From Terriglobia bacterium (GTDB lineage Bacteria > Acidobacteriota > Terriglobia > Bryobacterales > Bryobacteraceae): DNA of 35,274 nucleotides. Position numbers and translations under genes: made by a program. Below are positions 18,334 through 26,174 of this stretch, piece by piece (position 1 is the stretch's first letter; each line of letters starts with the position of its first letter). The stretch lies in NCBI GenBank assembly GCA_025358575.1, contig JANYJA010000086.1, positions 1 through 35,274 of the forward strand, written 5' to 3'. A model generated the notes under the pieces. It worked only from the letters and a program-made list of their open reading frames with translations. It ran no database searches and was not told the origin of the DNA.

Positions 18334-19139
18334 AATTCTCTGAGCAGTTGCTGGTGAAGCCAGGGCACAAAGTGCGCCTCGAAGATTTCGATTCCGAAGG
18401 AAGCGCGCATGTGCGCGACAAAGACCATGCGGCCGAAATCATGAAAAAGCGCACCGGCCGCTTGGAGCATCTTCAACAAGTTCTCTACGCCGAAAACAAA
18501 CATGCCTTACTGATTATTCTGCAGGGCATGGATGCGGCGGGCAAAGATGGAACCATCCGGCACGTTATGTCTGGGGTAAATCCGCAGGGCTGTGATGTGA
18601 CTTCGTTCAAGGTGCCCACTCCGATTGAAGCCAGCCACGATTTTCTGTGGCGCATTCACAACGCGGTGCCGCCGCGCGGGATGATCGGAATCTTCAATCG
18701 TTCGCAATACGAGGATGTCCTTGTAGTGCGCGTTCACAATCTTGTCCCGAAAAAAATTTGGGAGAAGCGCTATGACCAGATCAATGAGTTCGAAGAGTTG
18801 CTAACGGAGAACAGCGTTACTATTTTGAAATTCTTTCTGCACATCAGCAAGGATGAACAGCAGAAACGGTTTACGGAGAGGCACGAAGACCCGCGGAAAT
18901 ATTGGAAAGTCTCGGCGTCCGATGCGTCAGAGCGGAAGTATTGGGATGACTATCAGCGCGCTTACGAAGTGCTTCTTAGTAAGTGCAGTAAGAAGCACGC
19001 GCCCTGGTTCGTGATTCCAGCAAATAAGAAGTGGTTTCGCGATCTGGCCGTGGCGGGCATTATCATCGAGGCGCTGGAAAACCTGAAGATGAAATTCCCG
19101 GCGCATGTTGCGGATGGAGCCGAAGTGGGAAAATCGTGA
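18330..19139 (+). CDS. Polyphosphate kinase 2 family protein
   Basis: This 269-residue protein is a PPK2-family nucleotide kinase that uses polyphosphate to phosphorylate nucleotides. The Walker A motif GMDAAGKDG is at 66-74, the lid/Walker B part reads FNRSQYEDVL, and RYDQINEFEELL and HISKDEQQKRF are family landmarks. The length (about 270) is that of single-domain PPK2 proteins that use AMP or ADP rather than the two-domain form. The exact class cannot be set without alignment. The ATG overlaps the DUF1080 stop (ATGA), so it is co-translated with a secreted protein, which is an odd pairing. A decayed HEPN gene starts 6 bp after it. Confidence 0.93.
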   Translation: MKFSEQLLVKPGHKVRLEDFDSEGSAHVRDKDHAAEIMKKRTGRLEHLQQVLYAENKHALLIILQGMDAAGKDGTIRHVMSGVNPQGCDVTSFKVPTPIEASHDFLWRIHNAVPPRGMIGIFNRSQYEDVLVVRVHNLVPKKIWEKRYDQINEFEELLTENSVTILKFFLHISKDEQQKRFTERHEDPRKYWKVSASDASERKYWDDYQRAYEVLLSKCSKKHAPWFVIPANKKWFRDLAVAGIIIEALENLKMKFPAHVADGAEVGKS

Positions 19140-19145
19140 CGCATA

Positions 19146-19486
19146 ATGGATCGGACAACCCTTCAGCAGCTAGCCGATACTCGATTAAGAGGCACCGATG
19201 CATTGCTTGCCTCGGGTCAATGGTACGCGGCTTACTACCTGCTCGGCTACTGCGTGGAATGCGCACTCACTTATCTCGAAAAGCTTCTCGAAATTTCGGG
19301 TTTGAAGTCGGATCTGGAGATTCGATCCAAGGCGGACTCGAAACTTGAAGTGAATTGGAATTTAGTTAAAGGGTGAAGACGGCTCGGTACGGTGTGGGTA
19401 TCGCGGAAGCACGGGTGAGGGTCATGCACGACGCGGTGACGAAGAGTGTTTCAGGGATTCTGCCATGGCTGAAAATACGGTGGTGA
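19146..19486 (+). pseudogene. HEPN-domain protein, frameshifted and probably internally deleted
   Basis: The first 76 codons give LRGTDALLASGQWYAAYYLL and then GYCVECAL, the typical start of small HEPN-domain proteins (nucleic-acid-associated alpha-helical proteins often found in toxin-antitoxin and defence loci). The frame stops at 19374, but one added base there (GGGTG-G-AAG) gives VKGWKTARYG and an open frame to the TGA at 19484, ending GILPWLKIRW, which also looks like a HEPN end. The rebuilt protein has about 113 residues. Between CAL and YLEKLLEISGL a stretch present in most relatives seems to be missing, so an in-frame deletion is likely. It starts 6 bp after PPK2 and overlaps the next broken gene by 22 bp. 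Confidence 0.7.
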
Positions 19487-19873
19487 AGGAACAGTTGACT
19501 GACGAGATGATCGAGGCTGCGGCTCGTCTCACTTGAAGAGCTTGATGGATTGGGTCTGCCCATTCCAGCGGCAATGTGGTTCTTCATGCCGAAATAAATG
19601 AGTGGCGTCTCTTGTTCGGTTCACCAACTGTAGCGCTCAAAGGTTCAATCGAGGTCTACGAGCAGATTCAAAAGGCGCGCAAGGCGCTCGGTGTGAAAGC
19701 CGAAAGCATCCCATTATCAGTGATAGGTCTGTTGGATATGAACCAGCAACTCACACGACTGTTTAAGGGTGGGTTACAAACCGGACCTGGAGTGTCCCGG
19801 ATTCGGTTTTCCAAGAACGTGATTCGACGGGCTCTTCGTAGACGACGCCTTGATCTACCGGAATACCGCGTAG
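19465..19873 (+). pseudogene. Unrecognised small protein (about 135 aa), broken by three indels
   Basis: I do not recognise this family. The ATG at 19465 opens MAENTVVKEQLTDEMIEAAA and stops at TGA 19534. One frame over, the sequence continues ELDGLGLPIPAAMWFFM (to 19588). From 19591 the first frame resumes with EINEWRLLFGSP and runs through SIPLSVIGLLDMNQQLTRLF and GPGVSRIRFSKNVI. Near 19825 a third shift leads to DGLFVDDALIYRNTA and a TAG at 19871. The coherent protein-like text across three frames shows a once-intact gene of about 135 codons. Its end overlaps the convergent carotenoid hydratase by 19 bp. It begins inside the HEPN gene, suggesting the two were a coupled pair. Confidence 0.65.
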
Positions 19874-20532
19874 GCATCAGTCGCGACGATACAGATTCCA
19901 ACGATTCCCGGAATCCAGAGATGATGGACGAGCGCAATCGCGGTGAAGAAGAGAATTACCGAAACGCCCAAAACCCTGATGGCGCGTTTCGGCGCCAGCG
20001 GCGGTTGCAGGATGAATAAGATCACGCTCACTAATATCCAGCCGGCGAAGTTCGATAACGGAACACCGAAGTAGAAGCCGCCCGCCTTCCATTCCCAGAA
20101 GTGCAAAGTGTTTGTCGAGACTGGGTCGATCAGAAGATCGATGGCGAACATCAGGAGCGCGGCGTAGACAACATACATTCGGCTGGAGCGCAATCGCTGG
20201 CGGAGGTACGTCACCAGGATCATCCACGCGGCCGCGATTACGATGGGCACCCCCAATATCGAAGGCGCAAGAGCCGCCGTATAGCGATACGCTCCGAATG
20301 GAAACCCGAAGCGGACTCCGATTGCTTCCGCGGCAAAGCCTATTGCGGCGGCTAGAAGCGGTTTCCGGGGTTCGGTGTGCAGCAGAACGAGCGCGCCGCC
20401 AACCAGCAGAAAGACCGGGGCGGCCCAAGCCGTGTCAGGGGGCGTAGCGCCATGGAGAACATGCGCGCCGACGCCGCCAATCCAGAGGACCGCATAAGCG
20501 ACCCACAGAATAATACGAAGCGCGGCTGTCAC
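19855..20532 (-). CDS. Carotenoid biosynthesis membrane protein (CruF-like 1,2-hydratase family)
   Basis: This 225-residue protein with six to seven hydrophobic helices belongs to the carotenoid-synthesis (DUF422) family. Landmarks are FGFPFGAYRYT, GVPIVIAAAWMILVT, and FAIDLLIDPVSTNTLHFWEW, which carry conserved acidic and aromatic residues. Characterised members (CruF, and the bacterioruberin hydratase) add water across the 1,2 double bond of an acyclic carotenoid end, making a tertiary hydroxyl that can be glycosylated. The GTG at 20532 overlaps the stop of the upstream desaturase gene (GTGA). It is the last gene of the carotenoid operon and runs convergently into a decayed gene. Confidence 0.85.
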   Translation of the reverse strand: MTAALRIILWVAYAVLWIGGVGAHVLHGATPPDTAWAAPVFLLVGGALVLLHTEPRKPLLAAAIGFAAEAIGVRFGFPFGAYRYTAALAPSILGVPIVIAAAWMILVTYLRQRLRSSRMYVVYAALLMFAIDLLIDPVSTNTLHFWEWKAGGFYFGVPLSNFAGWILVSVILFILQPPLAPKRAIRVLGVSVILFFTAIALVHHLWIPGIVGICIVATDAYAVFR

Positions 20533-21977
20533 GACCTTGAAATTTGTTCGACCGCGATCTGCGCGGAGAGCAGCACGGTTGGCGTGCCTCCGCCCGGATG
20601 CGTGCTGCCGCCCACGTGATAAAGGTTGCGCACTTTATGATTCCGATTGGGCGGCCGGATAAAAGCATTCTTCCACCCATGACTGTCGGTGCCGTAAATC
20701 GCCCCGCCGGGCATGTGATATCGGTCCGCGATGCGTCGCGGCGTCCAGATATCGCTGACCAGCACGTCCTGCTCGATGTTTGGAAATCCGCTTTTGGCGA
20801 GGCGCGCGAAGACACGGCGACGGGCTTCACGGATGTCCGCCACCCCCCACCCGCCTTCGGTCGCGGGAGCATTCGCCATGATAAATAGCGTTTCACCTTC
20901 GCCACCGGGAACTGAGGATCGGTCACCGCGGCTCGGCGCGTTCACGTAGACGGTAGGGTCGTCCGGGAACCGCTGGGCATTGAATATTTGATCGAACTCG
21001 GCGGCGTAATCTGCTGAGAAATAGATGGAATGCTGCCGCAGTTGCGGAAGGGTTCGTTTCAGGCCGAGGAGCATTACGAAGCCCGACATGGAGCGGCCCT
21101 CAATTGGTGCTGAAGGAGTCCCCAAAAGTTTATCGGTGAGGGCCGCGTCGCCGTTCATGATGATGAGGTCCGCGGGGAGATGGCCGCCACCCGCGAGCTG
21201 GACCCCGCGCGCCTGCGCACCATTAGTCTCAATGTGCGTCACTTCGGAATCGGCGAGAAGCGTTATGCCATTCGAACACGCAAGCGAGACCAGGGCCTCC
21301 ACGATGAGGTATAAACCGCCGCGCACCGCGTAGCCGCCGAAGGCATATTCGATATAAGGAATGACTGCGAGCGTGGCTGGAGCCAAGTAGGGGGACGAGC
21401 CCACGTAAGTAGGGTAACGGTCAAACAACTGGCGCAAATGCGAGCTGCGAAAATGCGCGGTGACCGTGTCGTGGTAGTTTCCCCAGCCGTGGCGCAGGGG
21501 AAAATCCTTGAGCACGCTGAGGTCGGCTAGTTCCGGTTTATCGAACGGCGCGCGTCGCAGGAATGTCTGCTTTGAAACTTCATACAAGCGCGAACCGAGA
21601 TGGAGAAACCGCATGAAACCGTCGGTGTCGGCGGGCGCGACTCGCTTTAGAGTGCCCAGCCATTGCGGCAGATCCGCCGAGTAAGTGAACGAGGTGCCGT
21701 CCGGAAAGAAGTACTCCGATAGGGGTGTGAGCGGAATTAATTCGACATGATCCTGTAGACGGCTTCCGGCAACCCGGAATAAGTCTGCAAAGACCCAAGG
21801 CATGGTGATTAAGGACGGGCCGGTGTCGAACCGGAATCCGCGCTCAGTCCACGAATTCATCTTGCCGCCAAAAGTGGGGCCGGACTCGCAAACCGTGACA
21901 TCCCAACCGCGGGCGCGCAACCGGAGAGCCGCCGCAATACCACCAAGACCCCCGCCAATTACGACCGCCGTACTCAC
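20529..21977 (-). CDS. Second CrtI-like carotenoid desaturase/oxidoreductase (CrtD-type candidate)
   Basis: This 482-residue FAD enzyme has the dinucleotide fold AVVIGGGLGGIAAALRLRA at the N-terminus, FRFDTGPSLITMPWVF, and the CrtI-type end HVGGSTHPGGGTPTVLLSAQ. The frame is open far upstream. The GTG at 21977 makes a GTGA overlap with the glycosyltransferase stop and puts VSTAVVIGGG right at the start, as expected. It sits between the glycosyltransferase and the CruF-like hydratase, so a 3,4-desaturase (CrtD) acting on the hydroxylated end is my best guess. It could also share phytoene desaturation with the other CrtI-like protein, or be a CrtO/CrtN-type enzyme. Confidence 0.88.
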   Translation of the reverse strand: MSTAVVIGGGLGGIAAALRLRARGWDVTVCESGPTFGGKMNSWTERGFRFDTGPSLITMPWVFADLFRVAGSRLQDHVELIPLTPLSEYFFPDGTSFTYSADLPQWLGTLKRVAPADTDGFMRFLHLGSRLYEVSKQTFLRRAPFDKPELADLSVLKDFPLRHGWGNYHDTVTAHFRSSHLRQLFDRYPTYVGSSPYLAPATLAVIPYIEYAFGGYAVRGGLYLIVEALVSLACSNGITLLADSEVTHIETNGAQARGVQLAGGGHLPADLIIMNGDAALTDKLLGTPSAPIEGRSMSGFVMLLGLKRTLPQLRQHSIYFSADYAAEFDQIFNAQRFPDDPTVYVNAPSRGDRSSVPGGEGETLFIMANAPATEGGWGVADIREARRRVFARLAKSGFPNIEQDVLVSDIWTPRRIADRYHMPGGAIYGTDSHGWKNAFIRPPNRNHKVRNLYHVGGSTHPGGGTPTVLLSAQIAVEQISRS

Positions 21978-23044
21978 ACGCGGCTTGCCCGATACTGACG
22001 ACCCTTCCATGCCACGCCCCGCCCGGACCGGCAGGCCCACCAGGAAGAAACGCCTAGCGCGAGAAGAATCAACTCGCCCACTGGATGCGTCAACACCCCC
22101 CACCACGACTGGCGGAAACGAAATGCCAGCAGTGCTCGCGTAGCGATGACCACACTGATGGAGCGCCAATCGAGAACGATAAACGGCAGAAGGAAAACGG
22201 CGAAGTGCATCGCGAGAAATGCCCAGAAACTAATCTGCTTTCGAAACGCGGGAAAAAAATTCTTCTGGAATCCAGACCAAATCTCTTCAAAACTCGCGTA
22301 CATTCGCACGCGAATGATGTCCTGCCCGTCAAGGCAAAGCCCGGGCTCGCCGTTGGCACGCCACCACTGGGCGAGGCGCGTATCCTCAAAAATCTCATTA
22401 CGCACCGAAGAGTGGCCGCCCAACCTTTCATACGCGGCGCGATCCGTCAAAACACATGCGCCGTGTGCAAGACCTAGCGATTCATCCTGACGAATTAATG
22501 AAAGCGGCGCGGGAAACAGTGTGAACACTACAAAATTCAGCAGGGGCATCAGGGCGCCTTCCCAGAAGCCGATTAAATCAAATCCGGGCCACGCAGAGAG
22601 AAACGTCAGCCGGCGCGAAACAGCTTCCTCCAAAAGACGATCCACTGCGCGCGGAAGCAGGCGGGCATCGGCGTCAATGAATAAAAGCCAATGCGCGGAA
22701 GCTTGGCTGGCGAGTTGCGCACACGCGAAGTTTTTGCCACACCATTCCGCGGGAAGCGGCAAAGGATGCACCAATCGAACGCGCGCGTCTCGCTGACTGT
22801 ACTGGTCCACAATGAGCGCCGTGCCGTCGAGGGAATGGTCGTCATAGACCAGAACTTCAGCTATGCTCGCACCTTGCTCCAGCACCGAATTCAGGCAAGC
22901 GGACAGATTTTGTTCCTCGTCTCGCGCGGGAATCAGCACTGAAAGCGCGCCCAGCCGCGGCCCTCCTCGCCGACTGACGCGAGGCCAGAATAGAATATTA
23001 AGAAGCGCAACGCCGAAAAAAATCGCGGCGAGCGTCAGGATCAC
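21974..23044 (-). CDS. Family 2 glycosyltransferase, probably carotenoid glycosylating (CruC/CrtQ-like)
   Basis: This 356-residue membrane-anchored glycosyltransferase has an N-terminal helix and then a GT2 domain: LSVLIPARDEEQNLSACLN, the sugar-nucleotide motif VLVYDDHSLDGT, and the metal-binding FIDADARL. NEIFEDTRLAQWW carries the base region, and further helices follow at the C-terminus. This layout matches CruC, CrtQ and HpnB-like enzymes that add sugars to carotenoids or hopanoids. Its position among carotenoid genes next to a CruF-like hydratase supports glycosylation of a carotenoid hydroxyl. The GTG at 23044 overlaps the crtE stop (GTGA). The sugar donor is unknown. Confidence 0.87.
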   Translation of the reverse strand: MILTLAAIFFGVALLNILFWPRVSRRGGPRLGALSVLIPARDEEQNLSACLNSVLEQGASIAEVLVYDDHSLDGTALIVDQYSQRDARVRLVHPLPLPAEWCGKNFACAQLASQASAHWLLFIDADARLLPRAVDRLLEEAVSRRLTFLSAWPGFDLIGFWEGALMPLLNFVVFTLFPAPLSLIRQDESLGLAHGACVLTDRAAYERLGGHSSVRNEIFEDTRLAQWWRANGEPGLCLDGQDIIRVRMYASFEEIWSGFQKNFFPAFRKQISFWAFLAMHFAVFLLPFIVLDWRSISVVIATRALLAFRFRQSWWGVLTHPVGELILLALGVSSWWACRSGRGVAWKGRQYRASRV

Positions 23045-23927
23045 GCGGTTACCAGACCGAGCGCCGCGCGTTTTGAGAACAACGCATCAATGCTTTCGAA
23101 AAGTGCCGTCAGGCAGGGCCCCGCCGCAAACTGAACGCGAATCGCGGACTTGGCTTCACCAATCAGAATGGAAAGATCATCGTGACCGCCATCCGCTCCA
23201 AATTCGGAAACGTAGTTGACACGAAGATGGCGCGCATCCTGGTGTGCTGTCTTTCCAGTTTCGCCGGAGTCGCTGAATTCGTCGAGAAGGTCATCGTAAA
23301 TTTGATAAGCATGGCCTAAACATTCGCCGCATTGCGCCAAGGCCAGCACGTCGTCTGGCGAGGCCCCGCAGGCAATCGCGCCCGCAGTGAAAGTCAGCCG
23401 CATGAGCGCGGTCGTTTTCCGATTGCGAACGGGGCACGGGTTCCCACAACTGGCTGCATTTCAAGGTCGATCGCCTGACCTCCAATCATGCCATTTAGTC
23501 CGATGCACTCGGTGGCTTCCTTTATGAGCATTCCGCTTCTTCCGAATATTGCATAGGCTTGGTTCAAAAGTGTGAGCGCGGCGAGAATTGCCACGTCCTC
23601 CCCGAACTTAAGATGCAGCGCGGGGCGTCCGCGCCGGAGACCCGCGTCGTCCATGGAGGGAAGATCGTCGAAAATCAGCGAGCTGGTGTGCAGATATTCC
23701 ACGGCGCACGCAGCGGGAAGCGCATCATCCGGGGAGTACCCCCCTATCGAAGCCCCCAACAGCGCGAACCAGGGGCGAATGCGCTTGCCACCCGGAAAGA
23801 GGGCATAGCGCATAGCCTCGTTCACCCGGCGCGCGCTGCCTCGATCGCAAACCGGAAGCATCGCCAATATTCCGGACTCAATTAAGACGCGAAAGTCGGG
23901 GATGTAGATGGGTGCTGGGCTGGACAT
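23041..23927 (-). pseudogene. crtE: Geranylgeranyl diphosphate synthase, split by a frameshift
   Basis: Two frames together give a polyprenyl synthase of about 295 residues. The first half (ATG 23927) holds the first aspartate-rich motif, SSLIFDDLPSMDD, and the GGKRIRP substrate motif. It runs to GTRAPFAIGK and stops at 23392-23394. The second half, in the -1 frame, continues KTTALMRLTFTAGAIACGAS and holds the second motif, YQIYDDLLDE. One extra base near 23424 gives FANRKTTALM and restores the family's conserved KT. The enzyme would condense IPP with an allylic diphosphate to give GGPP for CrtB. Loss would stop the pathway unless another synthase exists; an assembly error or ribosomal slippage at the A4 tract (23413-23420 area) is also possible. 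Confidence 0.87.
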
Positions 23928-24676
23928 AATACCTCCTCAGAAGAATTGGGCCGAAAAAGAATGTGGCGGACCTGCGAAGTTGCTTCTTGAAGTGGCAAAT
24001 GGCCGGCCCCTTTCAAACAAAAAACGCGGGAGTCCGGCCAAAGCTTATGCCACACGTTCGCCGCGCTTCGAATCGCCGCGAACGTTCTCTGTCCATATAG
24101 GATGTCGATGGGCATCGACAGATTTTTAAATTGTTGCGGCTGGCCGAGCGGCCCTAAGAGCCGGAGATATTCGTATGTGTAGTGATGATTGGTGGCGGAA
24201 AATCCGCGGGTGAGGTGGGACGAATCGGTTCTTCGTGAGGCGAGTGACAAGTTCGTGATCCAGCGCCCCACCGGATTGGCGAAAGTGGCCAGGTAGGCGC
24301 GTTGTCCGAAGATGGGCGACAGGAATAATCGGAAATACCAGGGACACCAAGCAAATGTATCGATCAAGACCAGGCGGGAAAAGTGGGTCGGCAGACGCTG
24401 CGCGGCCCCGAGCCCAAGCAGCGCGCCACTGCAGTTGCCGATAAGAGTGACCGGCGATGGTATTTTTTGGATGAAGTCTTCGAGTTCACGCTGGATCGCA
24501 TCAAGAGTCCACGAAACTGGCGGCGCCGAAAGCCCTTGGCCCGGAAGGTCCGGGGCGAACACTGAAGCGTCCGCGGGTAAATCGGCAACAATTGGCGCGA
24601 AAGTACGGTGATCGCTGCCCCATCCGTGCAGCGCCAGAAACGTCCGCGGTCCCGTGCCGTAACGCTCAAAGTGCAT
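23882..24676 (-). CDS. Alpha/beta hydrolase with a cysteine in the nucleophile position
   Basis: This 264-residue alpha/beta-hydrolase-fold protein starts FERYGTGPRTFLALHGWGSD, with the HG oxyanion motif. The nucleophile elbow reads LIGNCSGALLG, so the GxSxG serine is replaced by C82. The usual acidic residue after the sixth strand is T198 (ILYGQRTF), while the catalytic His is present (H226, GAGHLPLQE). A Cys nucleophile is known in dienelactone hydrolase. I chose the ATG at 24676, which overlaps the crtI stop by 11 bp; a TTG 7 codons earlier is in frame. Its C-terminus overlaps crtE by 46 bp. It lies inside the carotenoid operon, so a tailoring role is possible, but none is known to me. Confidence 0.82.
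   Translation of the reverse strand: MHFERYGTGPRTFLALHGWGSDHRTFAPIVADLPADASVFAPDLPGQGLSAPPVSWTLDAIQRELEDFIQKIPSPVTLIGNCSGALLGLGAAQRLPTHFSRLVLIDTFAWCPWYFRLFLSPIFGQRAYLATFANPVGRWITNLSLASRRTDSSHLTRGFSATNHHYTYEYLRLLGPLGQPQQFKNLSMPIDILYGQRTFAAIRSAANVWHKLWPDSRVFCLKGAGHLPLQEATSQVRHILFRPNSSEEVLCPAQHPSTSPTFAS
23931..23938 (-). promoter_or_regulatory. Strong ribosome binding site for crtE
   Basis: GAGGAGGT lies just upstream of the crtE ATG (3 bp of spacing) and inside the hydrolase coding region. It is the best Shine-Dalgarno in the operon and fixes the crtE start at 23927. Confidence 0.7.
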
Positions 24677-26174
24677 GCGCCATTTCCCGTGATTCAATCG
24701 CCGCTTCCGCCGGGAAGGCTTGCGTCACTCGTTCTGCGGTCATTCGTCCGCCAAGCACAACCATCGGCATTCCGGTTCCCGGCGTGGTGCCGGCGCCAAC
24801 ATAAAACAGACCGGAGATATCAGTTGAGTGGTTGCGTGCCCGAAACGGGCCCATCTGAAAGAGCGTGTGAGATGCCCCGAAAGCCGAGCCGTCATACAAT
24901 CCGAAACGCCGCTGCCAATCGTGCGGTGTCCAGGCTTCTTCGACCACGATGCGGCTTGGGGAGATCACTACGCCATGATTGTTCAACCTGGCAAAGACAC
25001 GTTCGCGCACACTGTCTTTGGCCCTATCCCAGTCGATGTCCGGCATCTCGCTGAGCACTGGGGTGGGCACAAGCACGAACATGGAAGTGTCGCCTTCGGG
25101 TGCGAGTGAAGCGTCGGTGGCCGATGGCACGCTGACATAAAACGGCAGCTCATCCGGAATTTGCCGTCCCTTGGTCAACTGCGAAAAGGATTTTCGATAG
25201 GCCTCGGGAAGATAGATGGTGTGGTGGCCGCAACCCTCGACGCGGCCGCGGATGCCGAAGTAGAACGTGATCACTCCAGGCGTCATGCGCGGTGTCGAGG
25301 GTTTAGGTACGGCGGCCAGTTTGCGGTCCGTTGTCGGAACATCCACGTTGGAAACTACAATTGCAAATTGGCGGCGCTCGCCATTCGCCAGCTCGATTCC
25401 CCGCACCCGGCCTCTCTCATGAACAATGCGGCGCACCGTACTGCTGGTGTGAATGACCACGCCCAACTCGCGCGCGAGCCTCTCGATGGCAGCAACCAAT
25501 CCATAGATTCCGCCTCGGGGAAGCCAAAGCCCATACGCCAACTCGCCATAGGCGAGGATCGAAAACAGGCCGGGCAACTCGTAAGGCGAACCGCCAAGAT
25601 ACATTCCGTAGCTGCCCAACGCTTCCCGTATATGACGGCTGCGAAAGAATCGCCGCAACTCTCGATCCAACGAATGCCACACGCCGCTGCGTTTCAATTC
25701 AAGCAGCGAGAGGCGCGAGATCCATTTCAGCGGGTTGTCTTCATTCCGAGTAACCAGCTTTTCAAATGCGGTCCGGTATTTCGCGCCCGCATCTCGCAAG
25801 AACGCCATCAGCGAAGGACCGCACCCCGGCTCGATACGCTCGAATTCGGCGAGCAAACGCTGAAGATTGCTGGAGAGCGAAAGCCGCGTGCCGTCGGGCC
25901 ATTGGAACTGGACCGCTGGATCCACGGGCAAGAGGGTTACGTAATCGTGCAGATCTCGACCCGCCGCTGCAAACAGCTCCTCAAACACCCATGGATAGTT
26001 CAGAAGCGAAGGACCCGTATCGAAAGAAAATCCGTCGCGAGAAATCAGATTCGCGCGTCCGCCAACGAGCGGCTGAGATTCGAATATTGTTACGGTGTGT
26101 CCGGCAAGGCGCAAGTAAATAGCGGCGCTCAATCCGCCTAATCCCGCACCTACGATTGCGACTGGCGACCGCAC
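24666..26174 (-). CDS. crtI: Phytoene desaturase (CrtI family)
   Basis: This 502-residue FAD-dependent enzyme introduces double bonds into phytoene. It has the N-terminal Rossmann motif VAIVGAGLGGLSAAIYL (about 5-22), the conserved FSFDTGPSLLNYPWVFEELF, and the C-terminal CrtI signature LFYVGAGTTPGTGMPMVVLG. The GTG at 26174 overlaps the last base of the crtB stop (TAGTG), so translation is coupled. The length (about 500) is normal. It directly follows the phytoene synthase, which makes it the better candidate for the main desaturase of the two CrtI-like genes here. The number of desaturation steps, and so the chromophore length, cannot be read from sequence. Confidence 0.93.
   Translation of the reverse strand: MRSPVAIVGAGLGGLSAAIYLRLAGHTVTIFESQPLVGGRANLISRDGFSFDTGPSLLNYPWVFEELFAAAGRDLHDYVTLLPVDPAVQFQWPDGTRLSLSSNLQRLLAEFERIEPGCGPSLMAFLRDAGAKYRTAFEKLVTRNEDNPLKWISRLSLLELKRSGVWHSLDRELRRFFRSRHIREALGSYGMYLGGSPYELPGLFSILAYGELAYGLWLPRGGIYGLVAAIERLARELGVVIHTSSTVRRIVHERGRVRGIELANGERRQFAIVVSNVDVPTTDRKLAAVPKPSTPRMTPGVITFYFGIRGRVEGCGHHTIYLPEAYRKSFSQLTKGRQIPDELPFYVSVPSATDASLAPEGDTSMFVLVPTPVLSEMPDIDWDRAKDSVRERVFARLNNHGVVISPSRIVVEEAWTPHDWQRRFGLYDGSAFGASHTLFQMGPFRARNHSTDISGLFYVGAGTTPGTGMPMVVLGGRMTAERVTQAFPAEAAIESREMAHAL

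Noticed and set aside
19576-20019. A 147-codon ORF spanning the broken gene and the start of the hydratase end
   Set aside because: Only its first part carries the relic protein. After about 19825 it reads the wrong frame, and then antisense to the CruF-like gene.
25161-26141. A 326-codon plus-strand ORF inside crtI
   Set aside because: It lies entirely opposite a recognisable phytoene desaturase and has low-complexity basic content with no domain.
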